Assembly: GCA_002405835.1 (NCBI GenBank)
Contig: DHMO01000053.1
Span: forward strand, 38,240-102,239
DNA from: Lentisphaeria bacterium UBA4640
Lineage (GTDB): Bacteria > Verrucomicrobiota > Lentisphaeria > Victivallales > UBA1829
DNA length: 64,000 bases
Reading direction: 5' to 3'
The position numbers and the translations under genes are program-made. Of the stretch, positions 52,195 to 60,215 are shown piece by piece. The notes under the pieces were generated by a model that was given only the letters and a program-made list of their open reading frames with translations, made no database searches and was not told where the DNA came from. Every line of letters begins with the position of its first letter. The stretch's first letter is position 1.

Positions 52195-53916
52195 TCAGTT
52201 CTTATACCACTTCGGCATTCCTTCGGCACGGAGGGCGGCGACATGTTCGACGCGGTCGCGCAGGATTTCTTCGCGGGACCAGCGCAGCAGCGGATCGCGG
52301 TACGGAGTGCCGGCCGTGGATTTTGTGGCAATCAGAATTTCCTTTTCCGCAAGCGGCGGAAGAACCGGATTTGCATCCAGCGCCGCAATTGTTCCGCCCT
52401 TGCGGCGTCCGAACGGCTTCGATTCATAGAGATGGAATCCCAGCTTCAGCAGAGCTCCTTTGAAGGGAAAGGCGCCGCAGTAGGAGGCTAACAGCCCGTC
52501 GGGCTTCAGACGGTCTTTGAGTTTGGACAGGAAATCAATGGTCCAGAGCTCCGGATTCGTATCGGGCGTGAAGCCGTCGAGGAAGATAAAATCGTAATGT
52601 GCGGCAAGATAACGCACCGATTCCCGGGCGTCCCCGAGCATGAGCTCCACGCGCGCGACAGATGATTCATAAACGCCTTTTTCCGCGAGAGCTCGCACGA
52701 TTTCCAGCCCTTTCCGTTCCGGCAGACGCTGCGCCGCATCAAGGGCGGCTGGATCAGCTTCAAGCGTTGTAATGTAAAGTTTGCCCTTTCCCCCGGTGCT
52801 CTCCGCCAGTTCAACGGCGGAACAGACATTGAAGCCCATTCCGAAACCGACGTCCAGGATCGATGCGCTCTTTCCGTTTTTCAGGCGGTCGGCGACTCCG
52901 CATGGAATCAGGTATTTGCGGGTGGATTCCTCCCATGCGCCCGCCGTGCTGTGAAAGTGCTGGCGGTACCCGGGGTGATAAAAGGTGTAGGAGCCATCCT
53001 CCGTCCGGACCGCTTTCATGCAATCCGGAGAGATTTCGCCCGATTCAAACATTTTCAGGAACATATCCGTAAATGCGGATTTTGACATCCACCAGTGCGG
53101 CGCGACAATCTCCTCTTTCGGAGCATCCGCGCAGAGCCGCATCACAATCCAGCCTTCCGGAAGCTCCCGTAAAAAGCGTGCAAGCGCCGCCGCATATTCG
53201 TATTCATTCAGGGGAACAACCTTGCCATCATGGAACATCTTTTCAAGTTTTGTCCCTTTCAGCACCAGCAGGTTATGAACTTTGACTCCGGAAAACGGCA
53301 GTTCCGCGAGTTTGTGCGCGGTCTGCAGAAAATCCGTCTCCGTTTCCCCCGGAAGTCCGAGAATCACATGGGCGGAAACTTTGATTCCATGCGCATGAAG
53401 ACGCGTCACGGCATCCGCAACCGCATCAAAATGGTGTCCGCGGTTGATACGATCCAGCGTTTCATCATTGGCGGACTGCACGCCGAGTTCAACCCAGATG
53501 TCATACTGTTTCGCCAGTTCCGCAATCACCTCAACCGTTTCCGGCGGCAGGCAGTCGGGACGCGTGGCGATGATGACCGTGTTGAACGGCGCCAGCGAGA
53601 GCGCGCGGTTGTAGATTTCCCGCAGCTTTTCCGCCGGAGCATTCGTCGATGTAAACGCCTGAAAATAAGCGGCATATGGCGGATCCGCATGATAGCGGAC
53701 CCGGACATATTCCACGCTGCGCCGCACCTGCTCTTCCAGCGTCATGCCGTCATGAAGATGCTGAGCGCGGCTGCCGTCCGCCGAACAGAATGCGCAGCCG
53801 CCATGCCCCTTCGGGTCGCGGTGCGGACAGGAGAGCCCGAGATCAAGCGGAATGCGCTGGATTGCGTGTCCGTACAGCCCGGTAAAATAGTCTTTCAGAG
53901 TCCGGATCGTTTTCAT
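52195..53916 (-). CDS. Fusion of YhcC/YtqA-type radical SAM enzyme and MnmC-type tRNA methyltransferase
   Basis: 573 residues, two halves. Residues 1-~300 belong to the TIGR01212 radical SAM group (E. coli YhcC, Bacillus YtqA): the cluster cysteines are C30-x10-C41-x2-C44 in LSCPHRDPKGHGGCAFC, the long spacing typical of that group, with PYAAYFQAFTSTNAP and WVELGVQSANDETLDRINRGH following. Residues ~300-573 match the MnmC methyltransferase domain (DUF752, stand-alone MnmD): RTEDGSYTFYH, ILDVGFGMGFN (353-363), FLDGFTPDTNPELWT (445-459), LKPDGLLASYCG and PFGRRKGG. MnmC methylates aminomethyl-uridine at tRNA position 34. The reductase/FAD half of MnmC is absent. Overlaps rpe at its start (ATGA). 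Confidence 0.9.
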   Translation of the reverse strand: MKTIRTLKDYFTGLYGHAIQRIPLDLGLSCPHRDPKGHGGCAFCSADGSRAQHLHDGMTLEEQVRRSVEYVRVRYHADPPYAAYFQAFTSTNAPAEKLREIYNRALSLAPFNTVIIATRPDCLPPETVEVIAELAKQYDIWVELGVQSANDETLDRINRGHHFDAVADAVTRLHAHGIKVSAHVILGLPGETETDFLQTAHKLAELPFSGVKVHNLLVLKGTKLEKMFHDGKVVPLNEYEYAAALARFLRELPEGWIVMRLCADAPKEEIVAPHWWMSKSAFTDMFLKMFESGEISPDCMKAVRTEDGSYTFYHPGYRQHFHSTAGAWEESTRKYLIPCGVADRLKNGKSASILDVGFGMGFNVCSAVELAESTGGKGKLYITTLEADPAALDAAQRLPERKGLEIVRALAEKGVYESSVARVELMLGDARESVRYLAAHYDFIFLDGFTPDTNPELWTIDFLSKLKDRLKPDGLLASYCGAFPFKGALLKLGFHLYESKPFGRRKGGTIAALDANPVLPPLAEKEILIATKSTAGTPYRDPLLRWSREEILRDRVEHVAALRAEGMPKWYKN

Positions 53917-54617
53917 CGTGCAGGCAGAAACGATGCATAGGAATGAAGAGTCCGGATCGCCTCCGCCGGACCTTCTTTCGCGCGGAAAACGGCGGTTCCG
54001 GCAACCAGAATCGAGGCTCCGGCTGCGATGATTCCCGGTGCGGTCTTTGCGTCGATTCCGCCGTCGACCTGAATCCGGCAGGCGGGATTGTGCGTGCGGA
54101 GAAGCTCATGCAGTTCCGCCACTTTCGGGATCATATCCGCCATGAAGGACTGCCCGCCGAATCCCGGTTCAACCGTCATTACGAGCACCATATCCACATC
54201 CTTCAGATAGGGAACAATCGCGGACACCGGGGTCTTCGGCTTGACGGAAATGCCGACCGAAACGCCCTGCCCGCGGATTGCCCGGATCACGGCGGCGGGA
54301 TCATCCTCCGCTTCAACGTGGAAGGTCAGCAGTTCCGCCCCCGCATCCGAGAACGGCTTGACGTACTGGAGCGGATGCGAAATCATGAGATGTGTGTCAA
54401 ACAGAGAATCCGAATGCGCGCGGAGCGACTTCACCAGCGGAGGCCCGAAAGTGATGTTCGGGACGAAATGCCCGTCCATGACATCAAGGTGAATCATGTC
54501 GCATCCCGCTTCTTCCACCGTGCGGACTCCGGCCGCGAGATTGGCGAAATCAGCGGAAAGAATGGACGGCGAGACGAGGATTCCGTCCGCAGGAAAATCA
54601 GTCAGCAGGTGTTTCAT
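53913..54617 (-). CDS. rpe: Ribulose-phosphate 3-epimerase
   Basis: 234 residues. Family features: SPSILSADFANLAAGV, MIHLDVMDGHFVPNITFGPP (metal D and H), THLMISHP, MTVEPGFGGQSF and IQVDGGID. It interconverts ribulose 5-phosphate and xylulose 5-phosphate. Its ATG overlaps the stop of the SirB1-like gene by four bases (ATGA arrangement), and its stop overlaps the start of the tRNA-modification fusion. Confidence 0.97.
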   Translation of the reverse strand: MKHLLTDFPADGILVSPSILSADFANLAAGVRTVEEAGCDMIHLDVMDGHFVPNITFGPPLVKSLRAHSDSLFDTHLMISHPLQYVKPFSDAGAELLTFHVEAEDDPAAVIRAIRGQGVSVGISVKPKTPVSAIVPYLKDVDMVLVMTVEPGFGGQSFMADMIPKVAELHELLRTHNPACRIQVDGGIDAKTAPGIIAAGASILVAGTAVFRAKEGPAEAIRTLHSYASFLPAR

Positions 54618-55423
54618 GCGCTGCCTCCGTTTGTTGTGCCGCCGTAGGGATACGGCAGAAATTTCAGATCGTTTCTGTTATGAAGCATGCAGCTGCCTAT
54701 CGTGTAGATGTAGCGGAAACTGTCCGACGAAACCGCGCAGGAAAAGAGCATGGCGGCAACCAGCGACAGCAGTTCTTCCGTGCTCCAGATATGAATTCCA
54801 GGTTCCGGATTCGGCATTTCGCCCCACTGGTGCGAAGGGGAATAGAGCGTTCCCGCCCGCAGCAGAACAAATTCACCCTGAAAGCGGACCACGTCGAACG
54901 GCATATTGAAGTGTTCACCCGCCAGCCTGGCAATGATGCAGCACATGAAATCCGTTGCATAACCGTCTTCAAGAATCGTTCCGATGCAGATCTGATCGGC
55001 ATTCATATCCTCCATGAACGAGGGCGAGCAGGAGAACTTTTTCTGAAGCTGAATCAGAAGACGGCGCGGCGTGGTGCAATTCTTGCCCATTTTCGCAAGG
55101 AATTCATTCCACTGATCGGAAATCTCTCCGCGTGTGTCGTTGTCAAACCAGAGCAGATGCAGACGCAGAATTCCTTCCAGCAGAGAGAGCTCGTTCCGCT
55201 CCAGCGCCTCGCCGAGCTGACGGCGGTTCCGGCGTTTGATGATTGCGGACTGCAGCTGATGAATCCGGCGGCGCAGTTTCGCATCGGAGGTCTCCTGCAG
55301 AGAGCGCAGAATGCGCTCCAGACGCGGATCGTCCTGCTGAAGCAGTTCCGCCATTGCAATGCTGGCGGACTGTTCGTTGTCGTCGTCCAGAAGTTTCAGA
55401 AGATTCTTGAAGTTATCGGGCAT
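54614..55423 (-). CDS. SirB1-like (transglutaminase-like) protein
   Basis: 269 residues. An N-terminal helical part (1-~95), HEAT-like in look (SIAMAELLQQDDPRLERILRSLQETSDAKLRRRIHQLQ), is followed by a region recalling the Transglut_core2/SirB1 domain: SCSPSFMEDMNADQICIGTILEDGYATDFMCCIIARLAGEHFNMPFDVVRFQGEFVLL, where the family shows a similar 'ARRLGLP...G.NFPGHFLLR' stretch. The expected catalytic Cys-His-Asp are not clearly aligned, so it may not be an active enzyme. It sits between the exonuclease and rpe, 4 bases from one and overlapping the other. Confidence 0.6.
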   Translation of the reverse strand: MPDNFKNLLKLLDDDNEQSASIAMAELLQQDDPRLERILRSLQETSDAKLRRRIHQLQSAIIKRRNRRQLGEALERNELSLLEGILRLHLLWFDNDTRGEISDQWNEFLAKMGKNCTTPRRLLIQLQKKFSCSPSFMEDMNADQICIGTILEDGYATDFMCCIIARLAGEHFNMPFDVVRFQGEFVLLRAGTLYSPSHQWGEMPNPEPGIHIWSTEELLSLVAAMLFSCAVSSDSFRYIYTIGSCMLHNRNDLKFLPYPYGGTTNGGSA

Positions 55424-55427
55424 TGGC

Positions 55428-56240
55428 TCACTGCTTTTCCGGAAAATATCCTTTTAACGCATCGGAAGCAATTTTTTTGACATCGGTCGAGAAATCCGCC
55501 TTGAGAATCCAGCGGAGAAATTCGGGATTTTCGATTGCGATTTTCTTCAGAGGTTCCCCCGCATGACGTCCGAATCCAACCACCGCTTCGCCGGCGCGCC
55601 ATTTGAAGCGTCCGTCGGGATCAATGGCGTCCGGAATCTTCGGCATGCAGAGCTGATGAATCGTATCAAGATCCGGCGTGAATTCCACATCTTCAGGCAG
55701 TTCTTCGGAGGTCCACTGCGAATACTTTTCAACTTCCGCCTCAAAGACTTCGAGCGAGGCAAGCGTATCGGCTTCCGCGGAATGGGCATCCTCCAGGCTC
55801 TTTCCGCAGAACTTTTTGTAGGCGGCGGAAAGTGTGCGCGGCTCCATCTTGCAATAAAGGTAGTAAGCATCGACAATACGGCGGTTCTTCACATCGAATT
55901 CAAGTCCGGCACGCTGGAATTCCTTCACGAGCACGGGAACATCGAATTTGACGACATTGTAGCCGCCGAGGTCGCAGTCTTCAAGATAGATGTAGAGACT
56001 CTGCGCAATCTGACGGAAAACAGGTTCGTTTTTGACGTCCTCATCATAGATTCCGTGAATCGCGGAGGACTCTTCCGGAATGTGCATTTCCGGATTGATG
56101 CGGCGCGTTTTGACTTCACGCGTGCCGTCGGGAAAAAGTTTGACAACGGATATTTCAACAATCCGGTCGGTAAGCATATTGGTTCCGGTTGTCTCCAGGT
56201 CGAAGAACACCAGCGGACGGTCTTTGATAATAGAAAGCAT
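55428..56240 (-). CDS. DEDDh 3'-5' exonuclease (DnaQ/PolC epsilon-like)
   Basis: 270 residues from the ATG at 56240, behind AAGGAG; the frame extends upstream but has no good start there. Exonuclease motifs: FFDLETTGTNMLTDRIVEI (Exo I, D and E), GYNVVKFDVPVL (Exo II, with D), and the C-terminal HSAEADTLASLEVFEAE (Exo III, H-x(4)-D of the DEDDh type). Residues ~180-270 are an extra C-terminal part that includes RAGEAVVGFGRHAGEPLKKIAIENPEFLRWILKADFS, seen in other bacterial exonucleases of this size. Role in proofreading or repair. First gene of the four-gene unit to 52195. Confidence 0.92.
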   Translation of the reverse strand: MLSIIKDRPLVFFDLETTGTNMLTDRIVEISVVKLFPDGTREVKTRRINPEMHIPEESSAIHGIYDEDVKNEPVFRQIAQSLYIYLEDCDLGGYNVVKFDVPVLVKEFQRAGLEFDVKNRRIVDAYYLYCKMEPRTLSAAYKKFCGKSLEDAHSAEADTLASLEVFEAEVEKYSQWTSEELPEDVEFTPDLDTIHQLCMPKIPDAIDPDGRFKWRAGEAVVGFGRHAGEPLKKIAIENPEFLRWILKADFSTDVKKIASDALKGYFPEKQ

Positions 56241-56268
56241 GATTGACTCCTTCAATTTTTCAGCATGG

Positions 56269-56297
56269 AATATACACCGGCTTGAAGGATTTAGCAA
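56269..56297 (-). promoter_or_regulatory. Predicted promoter of the exonuclease-rpe-fusion unit
   Basis: Minus strand: TTGCTA (56292-56297), 17-base spacer, TATATT (56269-56274). Confidence 0.45.
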
Positions 56298-56303
56298 ATG
56301 CAA

Positions 56304-56351
56304 TTCCGGAAAAGTTCGCTGAAAGATGAGTTCCGGCGGACTTTTCCGGAA
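56304..56351 (-). terminator. Long hairpin downstream of hydF
   Basis: A perfect 12-base-pair inverted repeat (TTCCGGAAAAGT at 56304-56315, ACTTTTCCGGAA at 56340-56351), extended by four more pairs including one G-U, lies 7 bases after the hydF stop. No clear T run follows on the minus strand, so it may be a processing or stability hairpin or a weak terminator before the next promoter. Confidence 0.5.
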
Positions 56352-56358
56352 AGAACAC

Positions 56359-57612
56359 TCATCCGTTGTGTTTTTTTGCTTTGCGGAACGCTTCAAGCGC
56401 GGCGGGGAACGGCGTAAGGACACGCTCCAGAACGCCCTGCACATACGAAATGCACATCCCGTAATTCGTTACCGGAACACCCGCTTTTGCGGCGGTCTGA
56501 ATGCGCGACAGCACCTCGCGGCGGTTCAGCATGCATCCTCCGCAGTGAATGACCAGTTTGAACTCGGAAAGATTTTCCGGATAATCGCGTCCCGCGTAAA
56601 CCTGAATATCAAGCCCCTCCCCTGCGAACTGACCGAGCCAGCGCGGAATCTTCACCCGCCCTATATCATCTTTTGTTGCGTGGTGTGAACATGCTTCCGC
56701 AATCAGAACCTTGTCGCCCGGACGCAGCGCATCAATCGCAGCGGTTCCGCGCGCCATCAGGAGCATATCGCCTTTCAGACGTGAAAGAAGAATGGAAAAA
56801 GTTGTGCACGGAATTCCCGACGGAGTCTCCGCAACCATTCTTTTGACCACCTGCGAATCGCAGACAACCAGATCCGGCGGATTCTTCAGATTCTCCAGAA
56901 CTTTTGTGTAGCCGTCCTCTTTGACCGTGAGGATTGCGACGTCATGGTCGAGCGCATCGCGGATCGTCTGCACCTGCGGCAGAATCAGACGGCCTTTCGG
57001 AGCCTGCAGATCAATCGGAACAATCAGAACGACAACTCCGCCCGGTTTCACAAGATCGCCGATCAGCGGAGGTGTGACGATAAAATCTTCAGGCACATTC
57101 TCGATCAGAGCCCGTTTGAAATCCGCAATATAATTTTCGCGTTTTTCTTTGCTGATACTGCTGACCGCGACAACCGATTTCACTCCGGCGGCTTTCAGCT
57201 GAGCAAAAAAAGCTGTGTCCGGTTCCCGCTGATCGCATTTGTTGACGATCGCGACAACAGGAATCTTATGTTCTTCCGCCTCCGCGAGAATGGTTTCTTC
57301 CGGAGCCCCCCAGCATCCGGCTTCGCAAAGAACGACCGCAATATCCGCCCGGTTGAACACGCGCATGCTGCGTTTGACGCGCTCCGCGCCGAGCTCCGTC
57401 ACATCGTCGATTCCCGCAGTATCGAGGAAGACGACCGGACCGAGCGGCAGGAGTTCCATCGCTTTTTCGACCACGTCGGTTGTCGTTCCGGGAACCGGCG
57501 ACGTAATCGCGACATCCTGTCCGGAAATGAGATTGAGAAAGCTGGATTTACCCACATTCGTGCGTCCGAAGAGGGCTATTTGCAGACGGAGAGATTTCGG
57601 CGTATTTTCCAT
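56359..57612 (-). CDS. hydF: [FeFe]-hydrogenase H-cluster maturation GTPase
   Basis: 417 residues. N-terminal GTPase: G1 GRTNVGKS (16-23), PGTTTD (G2/G3 region), DTAGIDD and NKCD. C-terminal [4Fe-4S] ligand region includes ACSHHATKDD and HCGGCM, matching the H-x-x-C-G-G-C scaffold of HydF. It carries the 2Fe precursor and delivers it to the hydrogenase HydA. HydE and HydG are not in this window. Presence implies an [FeFe]-hydrogenase elsewhere in the genome and H2 production, as in fermentative Lentisphaerota. Confidence 0.95.
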   Translation of the reverse strand: MENTPKSLRLQIALFGRTNVGKSSFLNLISGQDVAITSPVPGTTTDVVEKAMELLPLGPVVFLDTAGIDDVTELGAERVKRSMRVFNRADIAVVLCEAGCWGAPEETILAEAEEHKIPVVAIVNKCDQREPDTAFFAQLKAAGVKSVVAVSSISKEKRENYIADFKRALIENVPEDFIVTPPLIGDLVKPGGVVVLIVPIDLQAPKGRLILPQVQTIRDALDHDVAILTVKEDGYTKVLENLKNPPDLVVCDSQVVKRMVAETPSGIPCTTFSILLSRLKGDMLLMARGTAAIDALRPGDKVLIAEACSHHATKDDIGRVKIPRWLGQFAGEGLDIQVYAGRDYPENLSEFKLVIHCGGCMLNRREVLSRIQTAAKAGVPVTNYGMCISYVQGVLERVLTPFPAALEAFRKAKKHNG

Positions 57613-57642
57613 AGTGCAGACCTTTGGTTCTTTTCTTCAAGT

Positions 57643-57670
57643 AATATGGAACGACTTCAAAAAAAATCAA
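57643..57670 (-). promoter_or_regulatory. Predicted hydF promoter
   Basis: Minus strand: TTGATT (57665-57670), 16-base spacer, CATATT (57643-57648). Confidence 0.4.
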
Positions 57671-57881
57671 GAGATTGTCGCTCAGAAAAACAGAAAAAAC
57701 TCTTCCGTATTTTTTATTTACCCCGTGCACTTTCATTTGCAAATTAATCATACAATATTTCCAATAAGATTTCCTGATTTTACGAGTCAACTTTTTAACA
57801 GAGTTCTAAACACTCTTTTTGTAGTTCAGCATTACAAACATATCGCAACTTTAAAAAGTTTATTTTATTTTAACTCAATAC

Positions 57882-57909
57882 TTGAAAATGATTTTTTAAA
57901 TGTTAATTT
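57882..57909 (+). promoter_or_regulatory. Predicted promoter of the SGNH hydrolase gene
   Basis: TTGAAA (57882-57887), 16-base spacer, TAATTT (57904-57909). Ribosome-binding site GAAAGGG before the ATG at 57950. Confidence 0.4.
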
Positions 57910-57949
57910 AAAGCATTAATTTTTTACTAAACGAAGAAAGGGAAAATAT

Positions 57950-59251
57950 ATGCGGAACACTTTGTACATTTTCTTGGCGCTGGCATTTGTTATAAATATT
58001 TCAGCGCAAGAGCCTCTCTGGGATCTTGCTGAAGATAAAATTTTACCAAATCTGAAACACGGGAAAATAGAACAGATAAACGGGAAAGTGCTTGTCGGAA
58101 AAGACCGTTATTTTGCGATTCCTGCCTCAGCATTTCCTGACCAAAAGAATTTTACACTCAAAATTGGCGTTCGCTTCAAAGATATATCAAATGGCGCAGA
58201 AACTCATCTTTTACGAAAAATGAAAAATGCGCAGGATAATACGGGGCTTGGGTTCTCTTTCATGCAACTAAAAAACGGCTGGAAGGCAACAAGGGCGATC
58301 GTCAATGGCATGCATATTGGAGAAGCCGGTTTTCAATTCCGTGAAGGTATGTCCTGCACCTTCACAGTGCATGTGAAAAATGGAATGCCCGCTTACTACA
58401 AAGATGACCGCCTTATAAACCGCTTTTTCATTACAGTTATTCCAAATAATGAACCTATGTGGGTTTTCAGGAGACTTTACCCGGCTGAATCTCCAATGAA
58501 TGAAATTGAAATTACTGAGCTGAAAGTTTATGGAGCAGACTACAAGTACATATCAAAAGATGATCCGTCTCTTCAATTAAAAGGCCTACTCTCCGGTTCA
58601 GGCTGGGACATTGAAGCTCCATATGTCACAGACAAAAATCGCCCAAAACTTTTAATCTATGGTGATTCGATCGCATTCGGTTATAAAAAGCCCTTATTAA
58701 AAAAGCTCGGAGAAAAGATCTATACATTCCATTGGGGCCACTTTGCCTATGATGCTGCAAAATCCGGAAATGATACAACAATCTTCCAACTTTACCGAAC
58801 TGCAGCGAGCAGTGCTCAATACGATGTAATTGTTTTTAATAACGGGTTACACTCCCTTCACTGGACTCCGGATAAAGTTTCCGATGAACAGATTTATGCA
58901 ACCTATACTCAGATGTTGAAAGGTTTTCAAACCGGTGCGCCTCACGCAAAAATTTACTACATGCTTACCACTCCGCATACAGAACGCCAGACAGACAAAA
59001 GTATTCCTGTCCAAAAATTCGGAGACAAGAACTCTATGGTGATCCGTCTGAACCGAATTGCGGAAAAAGTAATGAAAGATAACAATATTGAAATTATTGA
59101 CGCATACTCTCCCCTTGCGGCACACTTGCAATGGGCTGTTGGAGATCAGTATCACTGGAATTCAGAGGCACGGGAGATGCTTGCAGACATGGTCATGCAA
59201 AAGACATTTGAAGCACTGAAAAACACAAAAAATAAAAACGCGGCGAAATAA
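57950..59251 (+). CDS. Exported SGNH-type hydrolase with N-terminal LamG-like domain
   Basis: 433 residues with a signal peptide (MRNTLYIFLALAFVINISAQ). Residues ~30-200 look like a concanavalin/LamG-type beta-sandwich (FTLKIGVRFKDISNGAETHLL, then FSFMQLKNGWKATRAI). From ~230 comes the SGNH domain: block I LLIYGDSIAFG with the catalytic Ser, block III-like FNNGLHSLHW, and block V VGDQYHWNSEA giving the D-x-x-H pair. It is likely an esterase or lipase acting on glycan acyl groups outside the cell. The gene is AT-rich compared with neighbours, suggesting acquisition by transfer. Confidence 0.82.
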   Translation: MRNTLYIFLALAFVINISAQEPLWDLAEDKILPNLKHGKIEQINGKVLVGKDRYFAIPASAFPDQKNFTLKIGVRFKDISNGAETHLLRKMKNAQDNTGLGFSFMQLKNGWKATRAIVNGMHIGEAGFQFREGMSCTFTVHVKNGMPAYYKDDRLINRFFITVIPNNEPMWVFRRLYPAESPMNEIEITELKVYGADYKYISKDDPSLQLKGLLSGSGWDIEAPYVTDKNRPKLLIYGDSIAFGYKKPLLKKLGEKIYTFHWGHFAYDAAKSGNDTTIFQLYRTAASSAQYDVIVFNNGLHSLHWTPDKVSDEQIYATYTQMLKGFQTGAPHAKIYYMLTTPHTERQTDKSIPVQKFGDKNSMVIRLNRIAEKVMKDNNIEIIDAYSPLAAHLQWAVGDQYHWNSEAREMLADMVMQKTFEALKNTKNKNAAK

Positions 59252-59258
59252 CTCCTCA

Positions 59259-59654
59259 TTATCCGCGGCGTCCGGCGGGGACAAATTTTATCTGAGTGCA
59301 GAGTTCATCGCCGAAATGCACGGCGAGCTTTTCAAGCATGAGCTTTTTGACGCGCGGCGTATCCAGCGCCATGCGGTACGCAGGATGGGAAATTTCCACG
59401 TAAAGAATGTCGTCGCGCAGAAAACACGGCGATGTGTTGCGGGCATTCACCTTGCCTACAATATCATTCCACACCGAACGGATTTTACCGAGCTGAATGA
59501 CGGAACGCGGCAGAATTGAGCGGACCGCGTTGTCGAGCGCATCGGAAATAGGAACCGGTGCGGTTTGACGGGCGGCAATTTCGGAACGGCCACGCTCCAC
59601 ACCGTACCAGTCGCGGCGGAGCCAGTCGAGCGTATCATCCCGGGATGGAAGCAC
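59259..59654 (-). CDS. DciA/DUF721-family protein
   Basis: 131 residues. The DUF721 core is at ~55-125: LGKIRSVWNDIVGKVNARNTSPCFLRDDILYVEISHPAYRMAL, then LMLEKLAVHFGDELCTQIKFV. DciA is the replicative helicase (DnaB) operator in many bacteria lacking DnaC/DnaI, interacting with DnaB at the origin. Its stop is 7 bases from the convergent SGNH hydrolase stop. Small size fits the family. Confidence 0.85.
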   Translation of the reverse strand: MLPSRDDTLDWLRRDWYGVERGRSEIAARQTAPVPISDALDNAVRSILPRSVIQLGKIRSVWNDIVGKVNARNTSPCFLRDDILYVEISHPAYRMALDTPRVKKLMLEKLAVHFGDELCTQIKFVPAGRRG

Positions 59655-59672
59655 AATGCACCTGTAAAGCCG

Positions 59673-60059
59673 CTAACGGTTCAGATTCACGCCGAACGCG
59701 GCAACCGGAATCATGAGGGTATGCCACACCAGCAGAAACGGGGCGCAAAACCCCTGCGCAGTATAGACGACTCCCTTTTTCAGCCCGCCGCGGAACGGCC
59801 AGCCGAACAGGACAAGCCCGATTCCGATCGGCAGTTTGAATATGTTCACCATATCCGGAAATATTTTCAGAGAGGCTTTTCCCATATTGGCAAGACCGCG
59901 GTAGACATACGGCGCGGCAATCTGGGCGGCTTTGATTGCAATCGGGGTCAGAATGGCAATTGTCACAGGGTCAATCGCCTGTGCCTCGGGGGTCGTATGC
60001 GTAAAGAATCCGGTCAGCAGACCGGCGAACAAAATGATGAGACAGATTTTACGTGTCAT
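59673..60059 (-). CDS. Small exported membrane protein, function unknown
   Basis: 128 residues. Signal peptide MTRKICLIILFAGLLTGFFTHTTPEAQA, then hydrophobic segments (PVTIAILTPIAIKAAQIAA, ~30-48; LPIGIGLVLFGWPFRGGLKKGV, ~76-97; FCAPFLLVWHTLMIPVAAFGV, ~103-124). The FGWPFRGG and APFLLVWHTLMIP stretches look conserved but I do not recognise them. Located 18 bases upstream of the DciA start on the same strand. Confidence 0.65.
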   Translation of the reverse strand: MTRKICLIILFAGLLTGFFTHTTPEAQAIDPVTIAILTPIAIKAAQIAAPYVYRGLANMGKASLKIFPDMVNIFKLPIGIGLVLFGWPFRGGLKKGVVYTAQGFCAPFLLVWHTLMIPVAAFGVNLNR

Positions 60060-60147
60060 AATTTCCCGTTTCCCAACTGAAAAGTTTCAATACCGGAATA
60101 TATACCCTAAATTGAAACGTGCAAATACTTTTTACGAAAAAATGATT

Positions 60148-60188
60148 AAAAAAAACGGGAATATCCCGAAAAAGACGGAATATTCCCG
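60148..60188 (-). terminator. Rho-independent terminator after gdhA
   Basis: On the minus strand a 9-base-pair stem (CGGGAATAT/ATATTCCCG, arms at 60180-60188 and 60156-60164) with extra inner pairing is followed by a run of eight T (complement of A at 60148-60155). Confidence 0.85.
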
Positions 60189-60215
60189 AAAAGGATGCAG
60201 TTTTCAGCGTCCCGA

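Larger units (their letters stand above)
57613..57949. other. AT-rich intergenic region between hydF and the SGNH hydrolase gene
   Basis: 337 bases with low G+C. It holds the divergent predicted promoters of hydF (57643-57670) and the SGNH gene (57882-57909). Between them I see no gene, no clear hairpin and no recognisable RNA; the composition is unlike the flanking coding DNA on the hydF side and matches the SGNH gene. Confidence 0.6.
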
